Assembly: GCA_963824985.1 (NCBI GenBank) | Contig: CAWGRQ010000024.1 | Span: forward strand, 62,001-126,000 | Direction of reading: 5' to 3' | Source: JAFNAG01 sp963824985 | GTDB lineage: Bacteria; Acidobacteriota; UBA6911 | DNA: 64,000 bases | Shown: piece after piece, positions 26,805-37,498 of the stretch | Numbering within the stretch: the first letter of the stretch is position 1 | Layout of the letters: the number at the start of each line of letters is the position of its first letter | The notes under the pieces: model-generated | Database searches by the model: none | Seen by the model: the letters and a program-made list of their open reading frames with translations, nothing else | What the model was told of the DNA's origin: nothing | Position numbers and translations under genes: made by a program

Positions 26805-29800
26805 ATGAAGAGTCGCCTGTCCGGAAATAATCGTATTGCTGTGCTCGCGTTCATCTTGGCATTCGTTCTGCTCTGCCAGGCAGCGGTTGCCCAGGTGACT
26901 ACGGCGCGCCTCGAGGGCGTGATCAAAGACCAGACGGACGCGGTTGTTCCCGGCGTGACGGTTGTCGCCACGCAAACGGGAACCAACATCACGTTCGAGG
27001 CGGTCAGCAACGAAATCGGATTTTACCTCTTCCCCCGGTTGCCGACCGGCAACTACGCGGTTACGGCGGAATTGACAGGATTCAAAAGATCCATCAACCA
27101 GGGGGTTCACCTTGAAATCGGCGATACCGCGACATTAAACATCAAGCTGGAGGCGGGAGGATCGAACGAAACAGTCACGGTCACCGCACAGGTTGCCGTG
27201 ATCGACACCATTTCCACCTCCGTCGGCAAGGTGGTAAGCACCATGCAGATTGAATCTTTGCCTCTGGTGGCCCGCGATCCCATGCAACTCTTTTATCTGC
27301 AGCCCGGCACGAATCGGTTCACCGGCGGCGGCAGGGTCGACGGCACGCGCGGAACGGCAGCGAACGTGACCGTGGAAGGAGTTGGAGCCACCGAGCCCAT
27401 TCTGGGATCCGGGGCAACATCCACGACCGCAGCAGTGCCCATCGAGGCCGTGGGCGAATACCGTGTGGTGACTTCAAGCGCATCCGCGGAGTACGGCAGG
27501 GGAGGTGGAGCTCAGATCCAGCTCGTTTACCGGTCGGGAACCAATGAGTTTCACGGCAGCGTTTTCGATTTTCACCGCAACAGGGCCCTGAACGCCAACA
27601 CCTTTGCCAACAACAAGCAAAGCTTGGAGAAACCAACGTATATCCGGAACCAGTTCGGCGGCTCCATCGGGGGGCCGGTTATCAAAAACCGGGCCTTTTT
27701 CCACTTCACCTATGAGGGTATCCGGCAGAAAACCGATGCGACTCCGAACTACATGGTTTACACTCCGACCCTCAAAAACTCCGGCCTATTCCGCTACTAC
27801 ACGAAGGGCGCAAACTCCACCACTCTGGTGGATTCATTGACCGGAGTGCCGAAGGTGCCCGACTCGGACATCGCCACTATCAATCTCCTGACCGTGGATT
27901 CCACGCGGCTGGGCAAGGACTCATCGGGATTGTTCGATAAGCTGGTCGGCAGTTTCCCGAATCCCAACAACTACGACACCGGCGACGGATTCAACACGGC
28001 GGGATATCGCATGCTTTCCACGAATCCGTACACTCAGAACCAGATCGTGATCAAAGGAGATTACACTCTGACCCGGGGTCAGACGACTCTCCGTGACCTA
28101 TACTTATATGAAATATGACAGCCCGGGCACGCTGCTGCTGAACGGATACCGGGAACAGAACGCGGAGCCGAACCCGACCGGTATCGTCGCGTGGGATTCC
28201 ACACTGACTCCCAGGTGGCTGAATGAATTCCGCGTCGGGGCGACCAAGCGCGGCTCCGCCTTTGAAAATGATGATCCGGATCGGTACAAGCCGGAGGGGA
28301 TCGTTATTTTCGCCGGTTTGGGCAGCCCATCGCGCGGACATCCAAAGGATATTTTCCTGCCGCAGTTTTTCCCGTCTCCGGTGATTACTATCTCGGACAA
28401 TACGCACCTGGGTCAAGTCCGCCCACAGTCTCAAGGGCGGTGTTGACATCCGTATTAACCGTTCGAACGTCAAATATGGAGACGATTATTATTTTCCGGT
28501 CGCCACTACGACGAACGCCAACAATCCGGCCACTGTCCCGGCGATCACGGGTCTCGCCAATGCCGACCGGACGCGGGCGGCGCAGCTCACCAATGACCTG
28601 ACCGGGACGCTCGGGGATATCCAACAGAGTTATCACTCGAACGTGACCGACGCCTTCACCCCGTTCGAGACGAAATACCGCCGGTGGCGGTCCCGTGAAT
28701 ACAGTTTCTTCTTCCAGGATACCTGGAAGTTTCGTCCGAACCTCACCCTGAATCTCGGGGTGCGATATGAGGTTATGCCGCCCCATTTCGAAGCCGGCGG
28801 CGTTTACAGCTACCCGCTCAATGCCGCAACTGCCGTTTACGGCATCTCCGGTCCGAGTGGCGAGGTGAAGCTCGGCATCGCTCCCGATGGCGGCAGGTCG
28901 GTCACCAAAACGGACTGGAACAACTTCGCCCCCAATATCGGTTTCAACTGGGATCCATTCAGCTCGGGCAAGTGGAGCATCAGCGGCAATTTCCGCATGT
29001 CCTATGACAGGACTTGGCTGGCCACGACGCTCTTCGTGGATTTTGACCAGGAAGGGATGTCCACAACCCGCACTTTAAGTGCCCAGTCCGGAACACGGCT
29101 GACTGCCCTCCCCAGCATGTTCAACAGCAGCACCGGTTACTTCGACCCTGGTGTGCCCTTCGGCCCCAAGGCCTACGACCGGAACGGCAACATGAACGTG
29201 TATGACCCGGATTTGTACACACCCTACATGGCCAGCTGGTCTATGCGCGTGCAGCGTGAAATCATCCGGGGCACCGCCCTGGCAGTATCCTACGTGGGGA
29301 ACAAGGCCACCGGCATGCCGCGCGCGATCGATGTAAACCAGCTCCAGCTGCGATCAAACGGTTTCCTGAATGGCTTTCTGGCTGCTCAGCGAAACCTCCT
29401 GGCCAACAACAATCCGATGACCGGGGAGGCTACAGGGGTTTTCGGGCAGATCTACAACGTGATGTCAAGCGGCGACAAAAACTCCATCAGCTCGGACCTG
29501 AGGAACGGGAGCATGGCCACGGTTGCGAATTTCATCGACCGGTCGCGAGCCAGTTCCCAGTATCTGGAAAAAGCCGGTCTTCCCCTGAACTTTTTCCGGG
29601 CGAATCCTCAAATGAATACTTCCTATCTGATCGGAAACAACTCCTACTCCACCTACCACGGGTTGAAGGTGGAGGTAACGAGGCGTTTCCAATCCGGATT
29701 GCAGTTTGATTTCAACTACACCTTCTCCAAGTGCCTCACCGACTATGAGGGCGGTCAGTCCCAGAGGGATGCCTATCGCGACCTGGAAAACCGGTATCTG

Positions 29801-30397
29801 GACAAGAGACTCGCCGGCATTGACGCCACTCATGTAATCAATTCCAATTTCATCTGGGATCTGCCGGTCGGCAACGGCAGGCGCTGGATGAAAACGCTCC
29901 ATCCGGTTCTGGAGGGCGTTCTCGGGGGTTGGCAGGCGAACGGCATATTGGCGCTGGCGACCGGATCGCCCTTCACCATCAGCAGCGGCCGCAACAAGTT
30001 GACCGTTGGTGACGCCAGTACCGCTGACTGCCTGGGATGCGATCCCAGCATGACCGCCAAGGTCATCCGGGATGGAGGCAACCTCCGCGCACTGACTGCG
30101 GACGAGATCAAAATGTTCACCGATCCGTCGGCCGGCAGCGCGGGTCAGTTGGCGCAGAACTTCTTCCGCGGATCGAGAACCTGGGTATTGGACGGAAGCA
30201 TCTTCAAATCGTTCCGTCCGCACCGGGTGCTGGGTGAACAGGGCGAAATCCAGTTCCGGTTCGAATTTTTCAACGCATTCAATCACCCCCGCTTCGGCAA
30301 CCCGACCTCGGACCGGACTTCGGGGAATTTCGGGATCATCAGTCCGCCGTCGGGAAATGCGCGCATCATTCAGGGTGCACTGAAGATTCTGTTCTGA
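26805..30397 (+). pseudogene. Oar-like TonB-dependent receptor interrupted by two +1 frameshifts
   Basis: The three reading frames together encode one protein of about 1,190 residues. The first part (26805 to about 28095) has a signal peptide, a carboxypeptidase-regulatory domain (ARLEGVIKDQTDAVVPGVTV) and a plug (EYGRGGGAQIQ, GTNEFHGSVFDFHRNRALNA). The second part (about 28096-28432) resumes with YTYMKYDSPGT, and the third (about 28433-30397) resumes with KGGVDIRINRSN and ends with the usual receptor C-terminus (RIIQGALKILF). Each junction needs removal of one base, or an equivalent change. All other sequence is in good coding order with no stop. This is the outer-membrane receptor family common in acidobacteria, probably for oligosaccharides or peptides. 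Either it is a recent pseudogene or the assembly carries single-base errors. The start at 26805 follows a G-run and begins the signal peptide. Confidence 0.85.
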
Positions 30398-30412
30398 CCA
30401 GGAGGTGCAGCT

Positions 30413-30438
30413 CCGGGCGGCCCGCGGAGGCCGCCCGG
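30413..30438 (+). terminator. GC-rich stem-loop after the Oar-like receptor
   Basis: CCGGGCGGCC (30413-30422) and GGCCGCCCGG (30429-30438) form a perfect 10-bp stem with a six-base loop, 16 bases after the receptor stop. A TTTTG run follows only about 15 bases later, so termination strength is uncertain. Confidence 0.5.
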
Positions 30439-30496
30439 CTGCCCTGCCTGGGTTTTGTTCCTCCGTGCCGTCTCTGCGGTTTGTGGAAGCAATTTT

Positions 30497-32047
30497 ATGA
30501 TGAGTCTTTCGCAATTCTTATTTTTGCTTTGCCTCCTGGCTCCGGCGCCTCAGAAAAAAGATGCGGCGAACGACTATTACCGCAAATGGCTGGAGCAGGA
30601 TGTCGTCTATATCATCACGGAAGCGGAACGCGCGGTGTTCCAGGCGCTGACGATGGATGACGAGCGCGATCACTTCATCGAGCAATTCTGGGCGCGGCGC
30701 GACACGGATCCGCGCACGCCGGACAACGAGTATCGCGAGGAGCACTATCGCCGCATCCAGTATGCCAACGAGCATTATGCGGCCGGAATCCCGGGATGGA
30801 AAACGGACCGCGGCTGGGTCTATATCGCTTTCGGGAAACCGGACGAAATCGAGAGTTATCCCGCGGGCGGATCCTATCAGCGTAAACCCCACGAGGGCGG
30901 CGGCTGGACCTCCGTGTATCCCTTCGAGATCTGGCGCTACCGCTACATCGAGGGAGTGGGAGAGGACATTGAACTCGAGTTCGTCAACGATGCCGGGGGA
31001 AACCTGTACCGGCTCACCATGGATCCGCAGGCCAAAGATGAATTCCTGCATGTCCCCGGGATGGGATTCACGGACTCCGAGCTGAAAAACGGGGAAAAAT
31101 CCTTCGATCGCGTGCAGCGGATTCGTGAGGACGGCCTGGCGCGCAACCAGGGGATCGAGTTCGAGCGGGTCAAGGACATGCCGTTCGAGAAATCCCAACT
31201 CCTGATGAAGATAAGCACGCCTCCGCCCATCCGCTTCACCGACTTGAAGGAAAAGGTCACTTCCCGGGTCATTTACAACGCTCTCCCCTTCCGGGCATCC
31301 TACGACTTCATCCGGCTCGACTCGCAAAGCTTCATGGTTCCGATCACGATGAGCTTCGACCCGGGCGAAATCTCCTTTCTCCTTATGGATGGGCTGCGTC
31401 ACAGCCGGCTGCAGATCTACGGCCTCGTGACCTCGGTGGCCAACCGGCGCGTTTTCGAATTCGATGACGAGGTCGTAATCGACTACCCCGCGAATCAGCC
31501 GATGGCGGAACACACCTATCAACGCAAGCTTCCGCTGCAGCCGGGGCGCTTCAAAGTCGAGCTTCTTGTGAAAGACACGGTCAGCAGCAATCTGGGAAGC
31601 ATGACCTTCGGAATCGAAATACCGGCCGGCGATCCGGGTGGTCTGGCGACCAGTTCCATCATGCTGGCGCACGGACTGGAAGCCTCGACACCGAATCCGG
31701 CGCTGCCCTACATATTCGGACCCTACAAGCTGATGCCCCAGGTGGATAGAATTTTCGGCCGTTCTGACGATTTCGCCTTCTATATGGAAGCCTACAACTT
31801 CCAACTCGATCAGATGTCGCAGAAGCCTGTGCTTGAGATCAAGTACGGGTTTGCAGAACCGGGGAAGCTCCCCGTGTCCTATCGACCCATCACCAACGGG
31901 GTCATTCTCGCGGCGGACCGGATTTCGGTGGCCCGGATCGTTCAGCTGACCTCTGTTTCCCCGGGCAAGCACGACCTCGTGCTGTCGATCACCGACGTTC
32001 TGAGCGGTCACAGCACCATTGCCCGCACCCCTTTCGAGGTTCGCTGA
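30497..32047 (+). CDS. GWxTD-domain exported protein
   Basis: The 516-residue protein begins with a short signal peptide (MMSLSQFLFLLCLLAPAP). The GWxTD domain occupies about residues 30-190, with YIITEAERAVFQAL, IEQFWARRDTDPRTPDNEYR and the name-giving GWKTDRGWVYIAFGKPDEIE. The rest is beta-rich and unclassified. The function is not known; the family is a hallmark of acidobacteria and related deep-branching diderms. It follows the broken Oar-like receptor on the same strand after a stem-loop. GTGGAAG lies upstream of the start; an ATG three bases later is an equally possible start. Confidence 0.85.
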   Translation: MMSLSQFLFLLCLLAPAPQKKDAANDYYRKWLEQDVVYIITEAERAVFQALTMDDERDHFIEQFWARRDTDPRTPDNEYREEHYRRIQYANEHYAAGIPGWKTDRGWVYIAFGKPDEIESYPAGGSYQRKPHEGGGWTSVYPFEIWRYRYIEGVGEDIELEFVNDAGGNLYRLTMDPQAKDEFLHVPGMGFTDSELKNGEKSFDRVQRIREDGLARNQGIEFERVKDMPFEKSQLLMKISTPPPIRFTDLKEKVTSRVIYNALPFRASYDFIRLDSQSFMVPITMSFDPGEISFLLMDGLRHSRLQIYGLVTSVANRRVFEFDDEVVIDYPANQPMAEHTYQRKLPLQPGRFKVELLVKDTVSSNLGSMTFGIEIPAGDPGGLATSSIMLAHGLEASTPNPALPYIFGPYKLMPQVDRIFGRSDDFAFYMEAYNFQLDQMSQKPVLEIKYGFAEPGKLPVSYRPITNGVILAADRISVARIVQLTSVSPGKHDLVLSITDVLSGHSTIARTPFEVR

Positions 32048-32101
32048 TCCGCGAAGCCGGCGGCAGCCGCAACCAGGATTTGATCCCACGAAAAATACGA
32101 A

Positions 32102-34102
32102 TCAGTGTTTCTGCTTGCCGATCGCTGCCAGAACCTGGTCGAGCAGCTGTTGTGTGTTTCGGAAATGGGAATCGATTTCCAGTGTCTGGCGAAAGCATGC
32201 CACGGCCTCTTCCAGCATGCCGAGCTTGGCATAGGTGCCGCCGAGATAATAGTAGGCCGCAGGCCTTTCGGGCCGGAGTTTCACGGCGTTCTGGTACTCC
32301 TTCAACGCAAGAGGGTATTCCCCGTGGAGAGCGTGGTAGGTTCCGAGATCCACGCGCGTCTCGTAGACTGTGGGAAATTCCCGGAGGAATGCGAGGTACT
32401 CTGCTTTGGCGCTGTTGAATGGGCCGGAGAAACTGCCGTCATCGGAAAGAAATCCCATCTTGAGGAGCGCAAAGATCGCGTTCAGGCGCACGATGCGGAC
32501 CGGGTCCGCAAGCCTCTGCTTCAACGGCCCGACGGCGTCAGGCGATCGAACTTCGGACAGGGAGCGCGCCGCTTCGGCCCTAATCTGCGGTTCGGGATCA
32601 TTCAGATTGCGCACAAGGGTGGCCGCCACCTGCGCCCCGCCAAACTCGCCGAGGAAAGCGGTTGCGCTCGCACGCACGCGCTTTGATTGGGCCTCATCCG
32701 CAGCAAAGGCCGCAAGCAGCGGAACTGCTGCAGGATCCCCGGCTCGCGCGAGCGCCAGCGCATCGATAAAACGATCCTCGCGCGGCCTCTTCGGGTACCA
32801 CTTGTCCATCCAGGAGATCACCCAATCGATGCTTTTGTCCTCGTGACAGGCATTGTTGCAGGCGTTGGGAATGGAGTGTTTCCGTGTGTTCTCCGGGATA
32901 GGAACGCTGATGCCGTGATCGCGCATGGAAACGCCCTGCAGCAGTTTGATATTTTTGCTGGTAATCGACATCATATGGCACTCAACGCAACGACTCCCCT
33001 CCTTCTTCAGATCGTGGCGCGTGTGCTCCGCAGCCGCCCCGCTGTCGCGAAACCGCTTGTGGCATTGAAGGCAAAGCTCATCCATGGTCCGGTAGCGCGC
33101 ATCTGCAGACAGGTTGACCTGGTGGGGATCGTGGCAGGTGAAGCATGTAGCGTTGCCTTTGAGGTAACAGCCGCTCTCTTGAATTGTCAGGCATTCGTTG
33201 GCAAACCGGCGGTGGCGCTCGTACCAGATTTCCGGTTCCCCGGGGTTTCGGGTTGTGAGCTCGACAAACTTCACCATGTAGTAGTCATAATAGTTTTCAC
33301 CCGTCTGAAATCCTCTCTTGACCACCATCCTTCTTGCGTGGCACTGAAGGCAGTCGACCATTCTCCCTTCCCCGGACAGACGGCCCGGATTGACGATCGC
33401 CAGGTCTATCTTCGTGCCGAGCAGACGCTGGAACAATCCTCTCTTATTAACGGCATCGATGTGCCGGCTGCCGGGCCCGTGACACATTTCGCAGTTGATT
33501 CCGGTCTCGGTAAGGTGCGTCCGGAAGGTGTTCGTTTCTATGTCGAACCCTTCGTCTTCCTGGCTGGTGTGGCAGTTCCAGCAGTATTTGTTCCAGATCT
33601 GCACGGACTGCAGCAGGCCGTCGTCGCTGTGGTGGGCGCCGCGGATGATTTCCGAGCTGTGAATCCACTTCCCGGAGAGCGCGTCCCAGGTAGGGAAAAG
33701 GATTCTCATGCTGCCGTCCGGCCGCAGGCTGATGTAGTGCTGGATGCGCTTGCTCCCGAGCGTGTGGGAGACCTTATATACCGTCTGGTTGCCGGCCGGG
33801 GACACTTCCCGCACATAAAAATCGTCTTTTTCGCGGTACATCCGGAAGTTCCAGCGTTCGTGCTCGAGGAATCGATCGTTAAAATCCGCCAGCACCGTCC
33901 CGGGGCTGACCTCCCGAATCATGTGACTGTGCAGCGAATTCGACCACTTCTGGTATGCATTCTCGTGACCGCACGCATTGCAGCTCTTCGAACCGACGTA
34001 GGTTGCGGGGCTGGTATCCGACTTGGCGGAGGTGCACGCTGCCGACCCCAGCGCGCTCGCCAGCAGCAGCCATCCAAAAGCAAGCATCAACGAGGGACGC
34101 AT
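32102..34102 (-). CDS. Exported multihaem cytochrome c with HEAT and TPR repeats
   Basis: The 666-residue protein has a signal peptide ending near SALGSAAC. Its N-terminal cytochrome domain carries six normal haem motifs (CWNCH, CEMCH, CLQCH, CFTCH, CLQCH, CVECH). Two irregular ones are also present: CNACGH near residue 42, where a Gly separates the second Cys from His, and CNNACH near residue 415, with three residues between the Cys pair. HEAT-like repeats follow (about 450-560: AVPLLAAFAADEAQS, RAEAARSLSEV), and TPR repeats lie at the C-terminus (EYPLALKEYQNAVKLRPERPAAYYYLGGTYAKLG). It is related to the cytochrome c554/DmsE-type families often fused to TPR in acidobacteria. The ATG at 34102 has GGGAG six bases upstream and is preferred to the one at 34108. 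A periplasmic redox role is likely, but the substrate is unknown. Confidence 0.85.
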   Translation of the reverse strand: MRPSLMLAFGWLLLASALGSAACTSAKSDTSPATYVGSKSCNACGHENAYQKWSNSLHSHMIREVSPGTVLADFNDRFLEHERWNFRMYREKDDFYVREVSPAGNQTVYKVSHTLGSKRIQHYISLRPDGSMRILFPTWDALSGKWIHSSEIIRGAHHSDDGLLQSVQIWNKYCWNCHTSQEDEGFDIETNTFRTHLTETGINCEMCHGPGSRHIDAVNKRGLFQRLLGTKIDLAIVNPGRLSGEGRMVDCLQCHARRMVVKRGFQTGENYYDYYMVKFVELTTRNPGEPEIWYERHRRFANECLTIQESGCYLKGNATCFTCHDPHQVNLSADARYRTMDELCLQCHKRFRDSGAAAEHTRHDLKKEGSRCVECHMMSITSKNIKLLQGVSMRDHGISVPIPENTRKHSIPNACNNACHEDKSIDWVISWMDKWYPKRPREDRFIDALALARAGDPAAVPLLAAFAADEAQSKRVRASATAFLGEFGGAQVAATLVRNLNDPEPQIRAEAARSLSEVRSPDAVGPLKQRLADPVRIVRLNAIFALLKMGFLSDDGSFSGPFNSAKAEYLAFLREFPTVYETRVDLGTYHALHGEYPLALKEYQNAVKLRPERPAAYYYLGGTYAKLGMLEEAVACFRQTLEIDSHFRNTQQLLDQVLAAIGKQKH

Positions 34103-34543
34103 TGGCATCTCCCTATCCGGATGAGGCCTCTCCCCGAAAAATTACAGCCAAAGGATGGCACGTCGACCTGCCGTCTGCTCCCGGCTTACGGCGGTCAACG
34201 CCGGTTCTGATAGCGGCAGCCTGCGGATTGCAGCACCATCGCCGTTCCCGCTGAAACCGCAAGTGACACTTTCACCCGAACGCAACCTATCCCCGCTGCC
34301 CGTGTGACCTTTGGTGTGTCCACGACATGTTGGCGTAATTGTAGAATATCAGCGGTGGGGGCTGCCAGGATTTTCTGCAAGCCGGGAAGGAATCCGGTCC
34401 CGCGGGAATATGCAGCACGCAAGGGCACGCAGACGGAGGTATCGTTGGGCAGCGAACGGGGGTTTGTCCACAGGAGATATACCCGAATTCGTAGAGCGCA
34501 GGTTGAAGCGGCGAACGATGGAAAGTTGCCTGGGGACAACCGG
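34103..34543. other. Intergenic region between trpA and the multihaem cytochrome
   Basis: The 441 bases follow the trpA stop and precede the cytochrome start, both on the minus strand. I found no strong U-tailed hairpin for the trp operon and no recognisable gene. The cytochrome promoter is presumably here. Confidence 0.35.
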
Positions 34544-35338
34544 TTACCGATCTTCCGTAAGCCATCGGCAAAAGCTGCCCACCCGGGCCGGAAGATCGGG
34601 GGCGCCGGCGTTTTTCTCCATGAAGGAAACAATCGCGCTGCCGACTACCGCGCCATCCGCGATTTCCCAAACCGCCCGCACCTGATCCGGGCGCGATATG
34701 CCGAATCCTACGGCCACGGGGAGATCCGTGTGTTCGCGCACCAGGCGCAAAGTGGGCCGGACCGCGTCGGACAGGGCCGCCTGCGCACCCGTAACTCCAG
34801 TCCGCGACACAACGTATATAAACCCGCGGCAGCATTCGACAATGCGGGCAACACGCTCTGCGCTGGTGGTGGGAGCCACAAGGAAAATCGGATCCAGGCC
34901 ATGGCGTACGAGCGTAGCGCAGTACTCATCCCCTTCCTCGGGCGTAATGTCGGTAACCAGGATGCCGTCCACCCCCGCCGCGCAGGCATCCCGGGCCAGG
35001 CTGTCCAGGCCATACTGGAATATCGGATTGAAGTAGCTGAACAGGACAATGGGAATATCCGTCAGCCGCCGAATCTCCCTGACTGCGTCAAGATAGTCCG
35101 CCAACCGGTGACCATGACGCAAAGCCCGCTCCGAGGAACGCTGGATCGTGGGACCATCGGCCACCGGATCGGAAAAGGGAATCCCCAATTCCACGATACC
35201 GGCACCTGCGCGTTCGAGCTCCGGAACCAGCCGGATGGTGGTTTCGAGGTCCGGATCTCCGGCGGTAATGAAGGGGATAAAGGCTTTCCGCTGCTGTCGC
35301 TGAAGTCGTGCAAAGGTCTTCGATATCGCCCCTCCCAT
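34544..35338 (-). CDS. trpA: Tryptophan synthase alpha subunit
   Basis: The 264-residue TIM-barrel enzyme cleaves indole-3-glycerol phosphate to indole and glyceraldehyde-3-phosphate and passes indole to TrpB. The catalytic Glu is in VELGIPFSDP (about E50) and the catalytic Asp in GILVTDITPEE. The phosphate-binding segment GFGISRPDQV and the final GSAIVSF are present. Full length. It is the last gene of the trp operon, 153 bases after trpB. Confidence 0.97.
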   Translation of the reverse strand: MGGAISKTFARLQRQQRKAFIPFITAGDPDLETTIRLVPELERAGAGIVELGIPFSDPVADGPTIQRSSERALRHGHRLADYLDAVREIRRLTDIPIVLFSYFNPIFQYGLDSLARDACAAGVDGILVTDITPEEGDEYCATLVRHGLDPIFLVAPTTSAERVARIVECCRGFIYVVSRTGVTGAQAALSDAVRPTLRLVREHTDLPVAVGFGISRPDQVRAVWEIADGAVVGSAIVSFMEKNAGAPDLPARVGSFCRWLTEDR

Positions 35339-35491
35339 GGATCATCCTCCCCATCATTCCCGGTCTGGTTTTGGCATCCGGATGTCGCGCAGGTCAACAG
35401 CCGGCCCTTGATGGGCCGGCGTGTGACCGGCTGTCGGCCAGGGCCGTCCGCGAAGGCACCCGCCTTCCGGTTCCAGGCCCAGCCGTCATGA

Positions 35492-36715
35492 TCACAATGC
35501 CTGATCGCCCAGGATCTCGGCCACCTGGTTCACATCCTTGTCTCCCCGCCCCGACAGGTTGATCACGATCAGCGAGTCCCGGATCATCTCGGGCGCCATG
35601 CGGATCAGCCCGGCCACGGCATGTGCGCTTTCCAGCGCCGGGATGATGCCTTCGAGCCGGCCGAGCAGCTGGAAGGCTGCCAGGGCTTCCCCGTCGGAGA
35701 CCGAAGTGTATTCGACCCGTCCCAGGTCATGCAAAAACGAGTGTTCGGGCCCCACCGCGGGATAGTCAAGGCCGGCGGAGACCGAATGGGTGCCGGCGAT
35801 CTGGCCGTTTTCATCCTGCAGCACGAAGGTCAGGCTCCCTTGCAGCACTCCCTTGCGCCCGCCGGAAAAGCGCGCCGCATGCTCGCCGAGGGCGTTCCCG
35901 CGGCCGCCGGCCTCCACACCGATCATGCGCACCGAAGGATCTTGGAGGAACTCGTGGAAAAAACCGATCGCATTGCTCCCCCCTCCCACGCAGGCGATCA
36001 TGATATCGGGGAGCCGGTGTTCGCGCTCCACGATTTGCGCGCGGGTCTCCCGGCCGATCACGGACTGGAATTCGCGAACCATCCAGGGATAGGGGTGAGC
36101 ACCGAGGGCCGAGCCGAGCAGGTAGTGGGTGTGTTCGACATTCGTCACCCAGTCGCGCATGGCTTCATTAATGGCGTCCTTCAGGGTGCGGCTGCCGGCA
36201 TCCACGGGAGTGACCCGCGCACCCAGGAGGCGCATCCGGAAGACGTTCAGCGACTGCCGGCGCATGTCTTCGGTCCCCATGTAAATCTCACATTCCATCC
36301 CGAAAAGCGCGGCCGCCGTCGCCGTGGCAACCCCATGCTGCCCGGCTCCGGTTTCCGCAATGATGCGCTTTTTCCCCATGCGCCGTGCCAGCAGGATCTG
36401 TCCCAGGGCGTTGTTGATCTTGTGAGCGCCGGTGTGATTCAAGTCCTCTCGCTTGAGATACACCCGGCCACCCCCAAGGTGGCCTTCCAGTCTGCGCGCA
36501 CGCGTGAGCGCAGTCGGGCGGCCGGAGTAGTTGTGCAACAGGTCGTCCAGATCCGCCAGAAAGGAGGGATCCCGGCGCGCGCTGCGATAGGCCGCCTCCA
36601 GCTGCAGAAGCGGCTCCATCAGCGTCTCAGGAACAAACCGGCCGCCATAAGGACCAAAATGGCCGCCGGCGTCGGGCGCGGCATGAGCTGCCGGCCCGGA
36701 ATCAGGCACTTTCAT
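35492..36715 (-). CDS. trpB: Tryptophan synthase beta subunit
   Basis: The 407-residue PLP enzyme condenses indole with serine. The PLP lysine is in HTGAHKINNALGQ, the catalytic Glu in IAETGAGQHGVATA, and the phosphate-binding loop is CVGGGSNAIG. It is TrpB1-type and full length. Its first 14 bases overlap the end of trpF, consistent with translational coupling. Confidence 0.97.
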   Translation of the reverse strand: MKVPDSGPAAHAAPDAGGHFGPYGGRFVPETLMEPLLQLEAAYRSARRDPSFLADLDDLLHNYSGRPTALTRARRLEGHLGGGRVYLKREDLNHTGAHKINNALGQILLARRMGKKRIIAETGAGQHGVATATAAALFGMECEIYMGTEDMRRQSLNVFRMRLLGARVTPVDAGSRTLKDAINEAMRDWVTNVEHTHYLLGSALGAHPYPWMVREFQSVIGRETRAQIVEREHRLPDIMIACVGGGSNAIGFFHEFLQDPSVRMIGVEAGGRGNALGEHAARFSGGRKGVLQGSLTFVLQDENGQIAGTHSVSAGLDYPAVGPEHSFLHDLGRVEYTSVSDGEALAAFQLLGRLEGIIPALESAHAVAGLIRMAPEMIRDSLIVINLSGRGDKDVNQVAEILGDQAL

Positions 36716-37328
36716 GAAATACCTCGCGTATCAGTGCGGCCATCTTCACGGGGTCTTTTTTCCCCGGAGCCATTTCCACGCCGCTGCAAACATCAATGGC
36801 ATAGGGTTGCACCCGGCGGATCGCCTCGGCGGCATTGTCCGGCGTAATACCCCCAGCCAGAATAATGCTCATCCCCGGGGCGACCCGGCGCGCCAGGCTC
36901 CAGTCAAACGTCCTGCCCGTCCCTCCGAACAACTGGTCATCCCTCGCATCGAGCAGAAGCGCTCGGACGGGGTAAGCGGGCAGGCGGCCATCCCCCCATT
37001 CCGGACCCACCCGCACGGCTTTGATCAAGGGCCAGGACTCCAGCCGGCGGCAGTAATCGGGGGATTCGTCGCCGTGCAACTGGATGACCTGCACGCCGGC
37101 CGCGCGGGCCGCCGCATCCACATCAGCCGGATCGTCCACATTCACAAAAACACCCACGGTCGCGGCCAGTGGCGGCAGGCGGCGGATGATATCACGGGCG
37201 GCCGCGCACTCGATGAATCGCGGGCTCGGCCGGAAAAAATTAAAGCCGAGAGCATTCGCGCCCAGCTTGATCGCCAGGGCCGCGTCTTCGTAGCAGGTGA
37301 TGCCGCAGATCTTTATGGCTGTCCTCAT
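36702..37328 (-). CDS. trpF: Phosphoribosylanthranilate isomerase
   Basis: The 208-residue TIM barrel converts phosphoribosylanthranilate to CdRP. The N-terminal catalytic Cys is in KICGITCYEDA, and the pattern LGFNFFRPSPRFI is typical. The catalytic Asp is probably in LLLDARDDQLFGGTGRTFDW. The C-terminal phosphate loop is ILAGGITPDN with DVCSGVE. It overlaps trpB but lies 427 bases after trpC because of an inserted inverted-repeat element. Confidence 0.95.
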   Translation of the reverse strand: MRTAIKICGITCYEDAALAIKLGANALGFNFFRPSPRFIECAAARDIIRRLPPLAATVGVFVNVDDPADVDAAARAAGVQVIQLHGDESPDYCRRLESWPLIKAVRVGPEWGDGRLPAYPVRALLLDARDDQLFGGTGRTFDWSLARRVAPGMSIILAGGITPDNAAEAIRRVQPYAIDVCSGVEMAPGKKDPVKMAALIREVFHESA

Positions 37329-37498
37329 GCCGCCCCCGCCTGCTCTTGCCGGCCGGTTGCCGCTGCAGCGCAGAACATATACCCGGAACTTTCATGAACT
37401 TGGAATGGACGCGGATGAGATCGGAGCCAATCCGTGTTCATCCTGGTCTCTCCGTGTCCTAAAATGGTTTGCAATTCTCTCTTCATGAATAAAGCGGG

